Program-made: the position numbers and the translations under genes
Notes under the pieces: generated by a model
The model's database searches: none
Told to the model about the DNA's origin: nothing
Seen by the model: only the letters and a program-made list of their open reading frames with translations
Assembly: GCA_023053575.1 (NCBI GenBank)
Contig: JAKZAP010000015.1
Span: 10,406,930 to 10,470,929 of the forward strand
From: Branchinecta lynchi
Taxonomy: Eukaryota; Arthropoda; Branchiopoda; Anostraca; Branchinectidae
Reading direction: 5' to 3'
Length of the DNA: 64,000 bases
Part shown: positions 35,961 to 45,562 of the stretch, piece by piece
How positions within the stretch are numbered: the first letter of the stretch is position 1
Layout of the letters: each line of letters opens with the position of its first letter

Positions 35961-36153
35961 ATTATTATGTACAATTTCCGACGGCTTAGGGCCAAAAATT
36001 ATAAACTGGGATTTCTCTGGTCGGATATTTAAACCATGTTGATTTAAACAATCAAAAATAAAATCAAGGTTCTGTCTTTTGACGAAAAGAAAATCTAAGA
36101 GTTAGTAACTGATATCTAGGATGAGGTAATACAAATAAGCAAAGGGCTATGGT

Positions 36154-36317
36154 CAGGGCCGTATCCACGGGGGGGGGGGGGTGACCCCCCCCCCCCCCGA
36201 AACATACAAAATTAATAATTTGTACAGGCTTTTCCCTCTGATCAATGCCTTTTTTGAGTTTTTTGTCTGATCCGCAGGCACCCCCCCCCCCCAAATAAAT
36301 TCCTGGATACGGACATG
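36154..36317. mobile_element. hAT MITE (164 bp)
   Basis: Ends CAGGGCCGTATCC and CATGTCCGTATCC (complement of the right end), flanked by a perfect 8-bp duplication GCTATGGT at 36146-36153 and 36318-36325. Contains G and C runs that can pair. It lies 25 bp from the DIRS element. Confidence 0.88.
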
Positions 36318-36356
36318 GCTATGGTTATTCGATTACTGTCGCATTCTATATCGCTA

Positions 36357-36518
36357 TACCTGTTTCATACTTTATGATTGCTCTATTCCTTCCATCTACC
36401 GACATATGGTACGAAAACTGAAAAGCTTGCAACTTCCGCTAGGAAGTGCGGCGTAAATTCAAAATAGTGCCAAACCACCATCAACCCCCTAGCGGCTTCC
36501 GCTCTTCAGTACATTTCG
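36357..36518 (+). repeat. DIRS left inverted terminal repeat
   Basis: 162 bp, inverted match to 49859-50020 (TACCTGTTTCATACTTTATG at the outer side). A 14-bp unique outer extension lies at 36343-36356. Confidence 0.92.
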
Positions 36519-36913
36519 TACCACGAGGACATATGGTCGAAATTATTTTCATAAAATAATTTTTTGGAGAAAGAAAGATTTTGGTAAGTGTTGAAGCATT
36601 TATGCTGTCCACATAACTCTTCAGAGTTGTGGAATTTATGTTGTTAAATTGGCAGTGAGTCACCCAATCATTATGGGTTTCTCAGGTTGTCAAAGTTTAG
36701 CCTAGCCTAATGATTATTTTGGCAGTAAGTTTTTGATAAATTTACGAGGATAATATAGGCTATTGATTATTTGGCATTTTGGAGATAATTTTTCGGAAAA
36801 TATTTGAGAGAGAATTGTGTTATAAGTTGTCATAAGAACAAAGATTCTTGTTTTTTTATTGAGATATTATTGTTTGTTTAGCCCAGTTTTTTGGGTTTAT
36901 TTAAAGATTAATT

Positions 36914-37515
36914 GTGGTACTTACGATACCACTCTTGTCAGTTTGATTTTCTTTTATTGTTGATTTATTGTTGGTATTTATGATGCCAGGAGATTAGTGG
37001 TGGTTGATTTTGAGTTGTGAATATATTACCGGATCTTATTAGTCTCCCTTTTATTTAAAGGATAAGTTATAGTTGAGTTTTAAACGTAGACTATTGATTG
37101 CCTTTGAGAAAGTATTGTTTATTTGTATAGTTTTCAGGGTTTCAAACTATTCTGGTTTGTTCTTCGGAAGATAAGCTTGAGCCGGTGGTAAAAGCTCAAG
37201 GCGGTACTTACGATACCACTCTTGATCTTATATATTGTTGAGACATTTTTGGTACTAACACTACCAAAATGTTCATCTCTTCTGTTGCTGCAATAGTTTT
37301 GGTACTTACGATACCAGAATGTTCAGCCTGCTGCCGAACTTGGTCTGCGCGGTACCTACGATACCACTCTTGATTCTATACGTTGCTGAAATATTTTTGG
37401 TACTTACGATACCAAAATGTTCAGCTCTTCTGTTGCTGAAATATTTTTGGTACTTACGATACCAAAACGATCAGCTCTTCTGTCGCTGAAATATTTTTGG
37501 TACTTACGATACCAC
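36914..37515 (+). repeat. DIRS leader repeats built on GGTACTTACGATACC
   Basis: The near-palindrome GGTACTTACGATACC or close variants occur about eight times (36914, 37202, 37250, 37298, 37351, 37398, 37448, 37498), the last ones as about 50-bp tandem units with GTTCAGCTCTTCTGTTGCTG. They sit in the untranslated leader upstream of ORF1. A role in RNA structure or protein binding is a guess. Confidence 0.8.
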
Positions 37516-37589
37516 AATGTTCAGCCTGCTGCTGAATTTGGTCTGCTTTATATGTTACCAGATTCAGCCAGTGTCTACTAACAGTAAAG

Positions 37590-37768
37590 TGTGACGGAGT
37601 CATTATTACTTTCAAGATGCAGACCCCTGGCCATTCAATCGACTCCGCGCATTCTATTCCGTTCAGTGTATCAGTTTTTGTATCAGTTGTTAACAGGGAC
37701 GCAAAGAATAAACATCGCTCGTTTTGCTGTACTCCGTAGAACCATTGTAGACCGGCTAGGCTATCACA
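37590..37768 (+). repeat. Gmr1-like 5' LTR
   Basis: Begins TGTGACGGAGTC and ends CTATCACA, so the termini are TGTGA/TCACA inverted repeats. An AATAAA signal is at 37707-37712. Differs from the 3' LTR only at 37661 (G versus A at 45369). Confidence 0.95.
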
Positions 37769-37770
37769 TC

Positions 37771-37788
37771 TGGTGCTGCAGCGGTGGA
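37771..37788 (+). promoter_or_regulatory. Putative tRNA primer-binding site
   Basis: TGGTGCTGCAGCGGTGGA begins 2 bp after the LTR, the expected place and TGG start for a primer-binding site. The tRNA is not identified. Confidence 0.6.
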
Positions 37789-38198
37789 TTAGGAGTTAGG
37801 TCAAAGTGAACTAACTCTCGCAAGAAATCCCGCTAAGAAGATTCCTCAAAAATCTACGGTAATAACGAACGAAATAACTGCATTTTTCCGGACGAATTAG
37901 CTGATTACTCCTTGATTGCATACAAGATCGCGACTATTGGAATATTCCTGTTTGCCCGCAGGAAAGGATTGTTGATTATTTGGCAAGATAATTAGCGACC
38001 GTTTCGAATCGAGTTTGCGAATTGGGTTGAGAAGGGTGGTTGGAAGTAACCTTTAAATTGGGACGGGAATTTAAAGCAAATTTTCTTACGTTGTGTGGTC
38101 GTCGGGTTAGGAGTAGAAAATTTAGAGTAAATTTTCTGTCGTCGTAATTTATCCAGTAACTGGCGAAGCGCCTGTCTGCGGTATTGTGAAGTTGATGT

Positions 38199-38724
38199 AT
38201 GTCCGAGTCCGATCGTCAGACACGCAAGCAACGCGCCGAAACAGATAAGCCGCAACCATTCGTCAAGTTAGCTGATACATTGTTGGACGGCGCCGTATCT
38301 ATACCCGTTCGTAAACCAAAGCCGACCGGAACCGCAGAAAAAGTTTCTGCTTCCACAGGACTACTTAGGAAGGAAACCTCTACTGAAAATTTTTTAGTAG
38401 AGCCTATCACAAGTCGTTCTGCGCAAATTCCCCTTCTCCAGTCGTCGAAATTAGTCGGAAAAGTTCTGTCCAATAATCCGGAAGTAAAATCGGAATCTAC
38501 TCGTTCACACGCTACAATGGATCCGACGCAGTTTCAAAAATTTTTGGAACATTTCACTAATAGTCAAGAAAAGCAAGAAGATCGATTTTTGAAGGTATTA
38601 GATCAGCAAAGAGAGTTTCAGGAAAAACTGAGGGAGCAAGGAGACCAAATGGCAAATTTATTGAGCAACATTTCGCAAGGATTTCCGCCGCAAGGGAGTC
38701 AAAATCAACCAGCCGTAGCTAGGC
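38199..38724 (+). pseudogene. Gmr1-like gag, N-terminal part, interrupted by a hAT element
   Basis: ATG at 38199 opens a frame in phase with the downstream gag-pol. About 175 residues precede the hAT insertion: a basic, Lys/Arg-rich start, then a Gln/Glu-rich amphipathic segment (MDPTQFQKFLEHF, SQEKQEDRF, LREQGDQMANLL) likely to form a coiled coil. This resembles matrix-like N-termini of gypsy Gag proteins, though it has no signature domain. The frame hits a stop just inside the transposon. The insertion plus its duplicated 8 bp adds 1644 bp, a multiple of three. Confidence 0.8.
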
Positions 38725-38736
38725 CAGAGATGTAGT

Positions 38737-38900
38737 CTTGAATCTTGGTCTTGGTCTTAAGACCAGTCTCAAGACCGATGTCGACAATCTTGGTCTTGGT
38801 CTTAAGACCAGTGGCAAATTCTTGGTCTTGGTGTTGTTCTTGCGCTTCCGGTTGTCAAGACCTAGCCTGGTCTTCAAGACCGAGGCTGGTCTTCAAGACC
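38737..38900. repeat. hAT subterminal repeats, left
   Basis: TTGGTCTTGGTCTTAAGACC-type motifs repeated, mirrored at 40195-40345 near the right end. Confidence 0.85.
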
Positions 38901-39060
38901 CTAATTACATCCGGATTACTTTCGAAACTTTTCAAAATGTTGCAAAGCAGGATAAGGTTAATAACGGATTGCATCATGAGGACACATTTTGGAGGTCAAG
39001 AGATTAGCGGATCAAATTATTTAGGGGCTATTCATAGCGATCGTTGCTATATAAGCAAAT

Positions 39061-39235
39061 GTTCGAGGTGAGTTTCTTCAGTAACACAATAATGGCTACC
39101 AAGGAACCTTCAGTGGTGAAGTATGTGTTTACCAACTTTCAGCTTTGTGAAAAAACTCGGAAGTGGTCCGCTCTTTGTAAGTTCTGCAACGAAAAGAGCA
39201 CTGACAGTAAAGGGGTTTCTTCTACTTTTGTAACG
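39061..39235 (+). pseudogene. hAT transposase exon with BED zinc-finger half
   Basis: An ATG at 39092 in good context opens MATKEPSVVKYVFTNFQLCE, then KWSALCKFCNEKS and SSTFVT, after which a GTAAGC donor follows. The W-x3-C-x2-C arrangement followed by a Thr/Ser-rich segment is the first half of a BED finger, the DNA-binding domain at the N-terminus of hAT transposases. The second half (HL..KH) would be in the next exon. No later transposase exon is found before the right end. Confidence 0.6.
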
Positions 39236-39739
39236 TAAGCATGCAGTATGTACAGTTATTGCTGACATTTTTTATTCGCAACTACGTAAAATATGGACAG
39301 GGATGAAAAAATGTACCTTTTCTCTAAGAATCAGTCAGCATGATGCGAAACGGACAGAGGAAATTATTCTTCTTCAAACCCCACACATGACTTATTTGGC
39401 GGGTCGAAAATCATTCCATCTCATCTTGATCAGTGGCTGATATGTTAGCAGAAATGACGATGAAATTGTAGAATTATAAAAAAAGCCAACTGCCAAATGA
39501 CACTTTCTTTTCATACATGAGCCAAATCTTTCGCGTTTTATTTGATATTTTGCTATGTCTATTTGGTTGCTAAAAGTTCAGCTATGTCGCTAGATAATCC
39601 GAAAGTCACATCAGGTCCTGGTCGGAACTAGAGATCTGAATGCAGATAATCCAGTTCGGGGGTGATGGGTCTCTAATTTGGCGGAACTAAAGGACATAGT
39701 ACTAGAAAACGCAACCAAAGAGCAACATTCTAATATTCG

Positions 39740-40140
39740 TACTTGTAAAAAGGGCACGCCAGAAAATATTCCTCAAAAGGCACGCCAGAAAATGGTCCTA
39801 AAAAGGCACGTTATAGAACCACCTTTTATAGCCAATTGAATTCGAGTACCATAAAAAGGCACACCAGAAAAGGGTCCAAAAAAGGCACGCCAAAAAAGTG
39901 TCGTAAAAAGGCACGTTATAAAAGCACATTTTATAACCCATAGAAGTCGAGTACTAAAAAAAGGCACGCCAGAAAAGGTTCCTAGTTTACAACCAAAAGA
40001 AGTAAAGTACTAAAAAAGGCACGCCAAAAAAAGGGTCTTAAAAAGGCACGCCAGAAAAGGGTCCCAAAAAAAAGGCACAGACGGTGCATGCCTCCTGGTG
40101 CAAGCGTGCCTTCTTTTAGTATGCCGTGCCTTTTTTAGTC
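39740..40140. repeat. AAAAAGGCACGCCAGAAAA tandem array inside the hAT element
   Basis: AAAAGGCACGCC followed by AAAAAGGGTCC-like sequence occurs about ten times with A-run length variation, ending in a complementary GTGCCTTTTTTAG block near 40105-40140. Confidence 0.8.
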
Positions 40141-40194
40141 GATCCCTATAAATTTTATGTGCGTTTTATTGACAACTCCATCTAGTAAAACAGA

Positions 40195-40345
40195 CTTTCT
40201 TGGTCTCGGTCTTGGTCTTGATCTTGGTCTTAAGACCAGAGCTGAATTCTTGGTCTTGGTCTCAATACCAGGGCCAAAATCTTGGTCTTGGTCTTAATTC
40301 CGGTGCGAAAATCTTGGTCTTGGCCTTGGTCTTGACGTTTTGGTC
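40195..40345. repeat. hAT subterminal repeats, right
   Basis: CTTGGTCTTGGTCTTAATTCC and CTTAAGACC variants in the orientation opposite to the left end. Confidence 0.8.
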
Positions 40346-40368
40346 TTGTCGACATCACTGAGCTAGGC

Positions 40369-43300
40369 CTAAGCTGATGAAACTAACCGAGTCCGATGAT
40401 ATCGATGCGTTCCTGTCGATGTTTGAGAACACAGCTACGACCTGCGGCTGGGCACGGAATCAATGGGCGTCACATTTGTATCCCATTTTGAGCGGACGTG
40501 CGCTCGAAGCTATGGTTAGCTTACCCAGCGATGTAGTTACGAACTACGATGAAGTCAAATCCGTTATACTTGAGAAGTATGCGGTCACTAAGGAATCCTA
40601 CCGGATGAAGTTTCGTTTGCTAAAGAAAGAAGACACCGAGTCGTATTCAGAGTACGGGAGGAAGTTGCGACACAACCTCACCAGATGGCTCGGTCTGCAA
40701 GAGTTGCGCGAGCAGGTACGCGACATCGCAGCAGATCCAGCGAACAATATTCCGGCTTGGAAAGCTGTGCCATTGGAAATGGTGGAATCTATCATTGAAC
40801 TGGTTTTGTTGGAGCAGTTTATCAACGCATCTCCGTATGGAATTCAGGTTACCTTGAGAGAGAAGCAAGTAAAGACGCTTAAAGAGGCAACTGAGATGGC
40901 GGAAGCATGCGCGTTGGCGAGAAAAACGGCTCGAGATCAACAAGGTGGTGGTTTTGGTAACCATAACAAGGACCAGCGAAACGGGAAAGTCCCGTGCAAG
41001 AAGAATTATCCGTCAGAGAGCGGCAGTCAAGAAGGTTTGCGTGGCAGCCAAAGTGGCACACGTCGCAGGGACAGCAAATTCTCCGAGAACAAGACTAACG
41101 GCGAAGAGACTCCTAGCAAAAGAGGATGCTTCCATTGTGGCGACTTAAAGCATAGGATTGCAGCATGCCCAAAGATGAAATCGGAGAATAAAGCAGCTCG
41201 AAATGTGGAGATGGCCGAGAGTCCCGACAGAGAAGTCGCATACGCTAGCGCTACCATTAGAGGGCTTGTAGACGATGAAGAGGTCGACATGCTGGTAGAT
41301 AGCGGTGCTGATATGTCAATGATACATCAAAGCTTACTACCTCGGATCAGTGAAACGCTAACCACAGCGCGTGTCCGGTGCGTTCATGGCGATATTCACC
41401 ATTACCCAACTAGAGTAGTTGAAATCGAAGTAACGCGACCCGACGGAGTTAAAGCAAAGGGTGCCTTAACAGTAGCTGTTACAGACAAAGGACCTAAGAG
41501 GTTCCTTATTGGAAGAGATGTTCCTGAATTTGAGTGCCTTCAACAGAAGAATGCAAACATCATGGTCTTAACAAGAGCTCAAGCGCTCAAAAAGACCACT
41601 GAAATTTCGAGTTCTACTGAACCTGAAGCGAAGGAAAACGGGAGCCGTTTTCCTATGCAACTCTCCGAGCGCAGCGATGCGCTGCAGCCGGATCATGGAT
41701 GTCGTCAAATAGAGCCAGAGGAAAACGGGAGCCGTTTCCCTGCGCAACTCTCCGAGCGTAGCGAGGCGCTGCAGTCGGACCAAGGACGTCATCAAATCGA
41801 ACCAGAGGAAAACGGGAGCCGTTTTCCTACTGAGCCAGAATTCAACTTCGACGATGATTTCTTCATTCCACGTCCTAAGCCCCAAACCACCGTACTTGAG
41901 AACCATGCGTCAAATCCACAAGCAGACAGCGTTGCTAGCTCTAGTTCAAAAAACGAGTTTGAAGTAGAGCAGAAAAATGATGCAACTTTAGCTAATGCTT
42001 GGGAAGCAACCAAGGTGACGGAACATATGGGCAAGGCTTGTTACAAAGTTAAAAGCGGATTACTCTATCGAGTAGTACTCGACAACGCGACAGAGAAGGA
42101 AACATGGCAACTCGTTGTACCAGAGAGTCAGCGGAACAAGATTCTGAAGCTTGCTCATACTGAACCTATGGGAGGACACATGGGACGTCAGCGCACCACC
42201 GATCGACTACTGGAGCGATTCTTCTGGCCAAACATCTACAGCGACATAGAGGAATACATCCAACATTGCCACGATTGTCAGATGACAGCGCGCAAACGTC
42301 GGTTCGAGAAGGTCCCCCTCAAGCCAATGCCAGTTATTACTACCCCATTCGAAAGAGTCGCTATAGACCTGGTTGGTCCGGTCTATAAGAGCCAGCGTGG
42401 ATTCAAATGGCTTCTGGTAATAACGGACTACAGTACTAGGTATCCCGAGGCGATACCATTGAGGAGCACAAATTCAGCAAGAATTGCAGAAGAATTGGTG
42501 AAGTTTTTCAGCAGAGTGGGCCTACCGAAGGAAGTTGTCTCAGACAACGGAAGTAACCTCATTTCAGAAACAATGAAGAAGGTCTATGCTGCTTTGGGAA
42601 TCAAGAATCTTAGAGCCAGCGTGTACAGGCCAGAGACGAACGGCCTCGTCGAGCGCCTAAATGGTACGATTGTGCAGATGCTGAAGAAATTCGTTCGAGA
42701 TGAGCCTAAGCAATGGGACTTCTATCTTCCTTTCGTTCTGTTCGCGTACAGAGAGACAAAGCAATCGTCTCTGGGATTTTCACCCTTCGAATTGATGTAC
42801 GGACACATGCCGAGGGGTCCACTAGATGTCATCAAGGAAGAATGGGAAGATGATACCAAACCGAAGTCTCAGAGCATAGTGTCACACGTCGTCGAAATGA
42901 GAGGAAGATTAGCAAGATACTGTGATCTAGCTAAGGAGAATATGGAGCAATCAGCGAAAAAGAAGAAGGAATGGTACGACACATACACCAAGGAACGCAG
43001 TTTTGATCCTGGCGATGAGGTCCTTGTACTACTTCCTGTGGGGTCGTCGAAACTAGAGGTACAGTGGCAAGGCCCTTTTCAGGTGATTAGCAGATTTGGC
43101 ACGCATGACTACGAGATAAACTCTCCAGCGAAAGGAAGGAAAACTCGGATTCTACATGTCAACCTCCTGAGGAAGTACAAGAGAGCAGAAATACGAGAGA
43201 TTTCTTTCCTGCAAGGAGAAGTCACCTTGGACAAGGCAGTAGAAGAGATAGCCACATACTACACGGGTCCCCACAAACTCATCGATCTAGAAGAGATTCG

Positions 43301-44690
43301 GGAATCAGTGGGCCAGCGTCTGCCTGCTGAAGAAACCGAAGAGTTAATTCGAGCCTTAAAGGATGTCTCTCACATTTTCACCGAAAAACCTGGCAGAACA
43401 GAAGCAGTTCTTCATGAGATCGAAACTGTCAACGATGAACCAGTCAGAGTAAAGCCATACAGGATACCCCAAGCCAAGAGGCAGCTAATGGAAGCCGAAC
43501 TCGAGAAGATGCTGGAAGATGGGACCATCCGCCCTTCAAATAGCGATTACTCTTCCCCGGTAGTCCTCGTCCCGAAGCGCGACGGGAATCTCCGATTCTG
43601 TGTTGACTACCGAACGCTAAACAGTCGATCAAAGAAGAACAGCTATCCATTACCAAGAATAGACGACATGTTGGAGTCCCTGGGAAAGGCAAAGTACCTG
43701 TCAGTTCTCGATCTGAGCAGAGGCTACTGGCAAATTGCTATGCACCCGAACAGCATTCACAAGACGGCGTTCGTGACTCCAGCAGGTCACTATGAATTTT
43801 TGGTCATGCCGTTTGGTGTTCAAGGAGCACCTGGGCGAGTCCAGAAGCTCATGGACAAGATTCTCAGTGGACTGAGCTTTGCAAAGGCATACCTCGACGA
43901 TATTGTCATCTTCTCAGACACATTCGAGGAACATGTGAGGCACCTTCGCATCGTTTTGAGAAGACTGGCAAACGCAGGGCTGACGGTTAATCCGAAAAAG
44001 TGCCGTTTTTGTCAGAGCCAAGTAGAGTACTTGGGCCATCTAGTAGGCGGTGGAGAAATTAGACCACTTGAGAGCAAAGTAGCTGCGATAAGGAACTTCC
44101 CGAAGCCAACAACAAAAAAGGATATCAGGTCATTCCTTGGACTAATCGGTTACTACGGTAAATTCATCAAGAATTTCGCTGAGATTGCGTCACCACTCAG
44201 GGACATGACAAAGAAAAGTTCTCCGGAAGTCGTCCACTGGAATGAGGAAGCAGAAGCCTCCCTGGAAGTCCTAAAAGAAGCACTTTGTTCTCAGCCCATC
44301 CTGCGAAATCCTGACTTCGAACACGAATTCATAGTACAGACGGATGCTAGTGCAAAGGGCATCGGTGCTGTATTGTGCCAACGCATTGCTGATCAAGAGC
44401 ATCCCATTGCATTTCTGAGTCGCCGCTTATCTCCAGCCGAAGAAAGATACTCAACGGTTGAACGGGAGTGTACGGCCATTTTTTGGGCTATTCAGAAGTG
44501 GCATTACTACTTGGCTGGACGCCATTTCCTTGTCGAGACCGATCACGACCCGCTCCGTTGGCTTTCCGTCATGGCAAACCGTAACGAGAAGTTAGCTCGA
44601 TGGGCCCTTCAACTTCAATCGTATGAATTCACAGTACGTAGCAGACCTGGCGCTGAGAACGCGAACGCGGATGCGCTCTCCAGAGTTTGA
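40369..44690 (+). CDS. Gmr1-like Gag-Pol polyprotein (capsid-PR-INT-RT-RNase H)
   Basis: A single frame, numbered here from the ATG at 40377 (1437 residues). Residues about 1-180 are a capsid region with SCAN-like LVLLEQF and LREKQVKTLKEA segments. A zinc knuckle C-x2-C-x4-H-x4-C is at 251-264. The protease DSGA is at 308-311. A 29-residue tandem repeat lies at about 420-485. The integrase HHCC zinc domain is H594-x6-H601-x29-C631-x2-C634, and its catalytic triad is D664, D723, E759 (D-x35-E). The GPY/F-type module (WQGPF) comes next. Reverse transcriptase has YLDD at 1172-1175; RNase H begins around D1323 (QTDAS). All catalytic residues are present and no frameshift separates gag and pol. 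The true start lies at 38199, beyond the hAT insertion. Confidence 0.95.
41634..41830 (+). repeat. 87-bp coding tandem repeat between protease and integrase
   Basis: GAAAACGGGAGCCGTTT starts at 41634, 41721 and 41808, exactly 87 bp (29 codons) apart; two full units and a partial one. It encodes ENGSRFP...QLSERS...ALQ repeats in the linker. Confidence 0.9.
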
Positions 44691-44715
44691 AGCGCCGTGT
44701 CTTTTGTAAATAATG

Positions 44716-44735
44716 TAAATATTTCTTTTCTCTAG
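44716..44735 (+). promoter_or_regulatory. Candidate splice acceptor before the 3' ORF
   Basis: The pyrimidine tract TTTCTTTTCTCTAG ends exactly at the ATG of the next ORF. Its position suggests a spliced subgenomic mRNA, which the sequence alone cannot prove. Confidence 0.45.
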
Positions 44736-45245
44736 ATGTCCAGAAAAGTGTCTGCAAGCTTGGAGCTCCCTGAACATTTATACGGCTGGACTTATGGAGA
44801 AGTTCAGAGACAGCAAATTTGTGATCGACGACTGCAGTACCTTGTGGAACTTGCTGCATTCGGCCTTCAAGACCAAAGTGGGGCAACATACAAATGGGAT
44901 GAAAACAATATCCTGAAAAGATATTTCCAAGATCAGCTCCCACAGATTGTTGTCCCATCTGGACCTTTCAGGGAAACGCTCATTATGGAATGGCACATTA
45001 AGCCTGACCGTACCCACAGAACAGACAAGGAGATTTCGGATGCTATTCTTGCCGAGTACTACTGGCCACGGCTATTTACCGATATCAAGGATTACCGGAA
45101 ATCGTGTCAGACGTGCACTGTACATGATGCCGCCCACCGAGGACCTGCACAGCGTCATTCTGACTTAAGGTGCATCTTAAGACGTCGCCGTGAGAACCGG
45201 AGCCGTAAAACCCAGCCCCCTAAGCGACGTCCCACAAGAGAATAA
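44736..45245 (+). CDS. Gmr1-like 3' ORF: second integrase-type HHCC zinc domain with Arg-rich tail
   Basis: 169 residues, located after RNase H and ending 52 bp before the 3' LTR. Residues 15-70 resemble the linker that precedes integrase in normally ordered gypsy elements. Then comes an HHCC domain, H87-x6-H94-x29-C124-x2-C127, with ILAEYYWPRLFTDIKDY between, the same spacing as in the upstream integrase. No catalytic DDE core follows; the tail (residues 135-169) is Arg/Lys/Pro-rich. It may be the relic of the original downstream integrase or a retained nucleic-acid-binding accessory protein. ATG follows a splice-acceptor-like AG. Confidence 0.8.
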   Translation: MSRKVSASLELPEHLYGWTYGEVQRQQICDRRLQYLVELAAFGLQDQSGATYKWDENNILKRYFQDQLPQIVVPSGPFRETLIMEWHIKPDRTHRTDKEISDAILAEYYWPRLFTDIKDYRKSCQTCTVHDAAHRGPAQRHSDLRCILRRRRENRSRKTQPPKRRPTRE

Positions 45246-45297
45246 GTGTCTCAGATCCCCAAGGAGAAGATCCATACAAAACAGAAGTAAGAGGAAC

Positions 45298-45476
45298 TGT
45301 GACGGAGTCATTATTACTTTCAAGATGCAGACCCCTGGCCATTCAATCGACTCCGCGCATTCTATTCCATTCAGTGTATCAGTTTTTGTATCAGTTGTTA
45401 ACAGGGACGCAAAGAATAAACATCGCTCGTTTTGCTGTACTCCGTAGAACCATTGTAGACCGGCTAGGCTATCACA
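45298..45476 (+). repeat. Gmr1-like 3' LTR
   Basis: 178 of 179 bases identical to the 5' LTR. Preceded by a purine-rich AGAAGTAAGAGGAAC tract (45283-45297), probably the polypurine primer. Followed by the TAAAG target duplication. Confidence 0.95.
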
Positions 45477-45562
45477 TAAAGGAAGAGTTTATCCTAACTT
45501 TAGAAGTTTTAATTCTTCTGTTGTTAGGTATTAATTCTGATATTGATTTATAGAGTTGAGTC

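Larger units (their letters stand above)
38725..40360 (+). mobile_element. hAT transposon derivative inserted in gag (1636 bp)
   Basis: Ends CAGAGATGT and CAGTGATGT (complement of right end), flanked by a perfect 8-bp duplication AGCTAGGC at 38717-38724 and 40361-40368. Both subterminal regions are filled with CTTGGTCTTAAGACC-type repeats, probably transposase-binding sites. A first transposase exon with a BED-type zinc finger survives; no catalytic domain is found, so the copy is non-autonomous. It is the youngest layer of the nest. Confidence 0.93.
37590..45476 (+). mobile_element. Gmr1-like Ty3/gypsy LTR retrotransposon (integrase before reverse transcriptase)
   Basis: Bounded by 179-bp LTRs differing at one position and by a perfect 5-bp target duplication TAAAG (37585-37589, 45477-45481). 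It is inserted in the DIRS leader 5' of ORF1. Domain order is capsid, zinc knuckle, protease, integrase, reverse transcriptase, RNase H, then a small 3' ORF with a second HHCC zinc domain. Integrase upstream of RT in a gypsy-type element defines the Gmr1 group, described from deuterostomes. A hAT element (38725-40360) disrupts gag, so this copy cannot make intact Gag although pol is open. Confidence 0.95.

Noticed and set aside
37298..37515. CRISPR-like pattern of regularly spaced repeats
   Set aside because: Eukaryotic context, the spacers between repeats are themselves near-identical, and the array is part of the DIRS leader.
37591..37809. 72-codon ORF inside the LTR (also at 45299 and 62919)
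   Set aside because: It starts at a non-ATG codon at the LTR edge and reads LTR sequence; non-coding.
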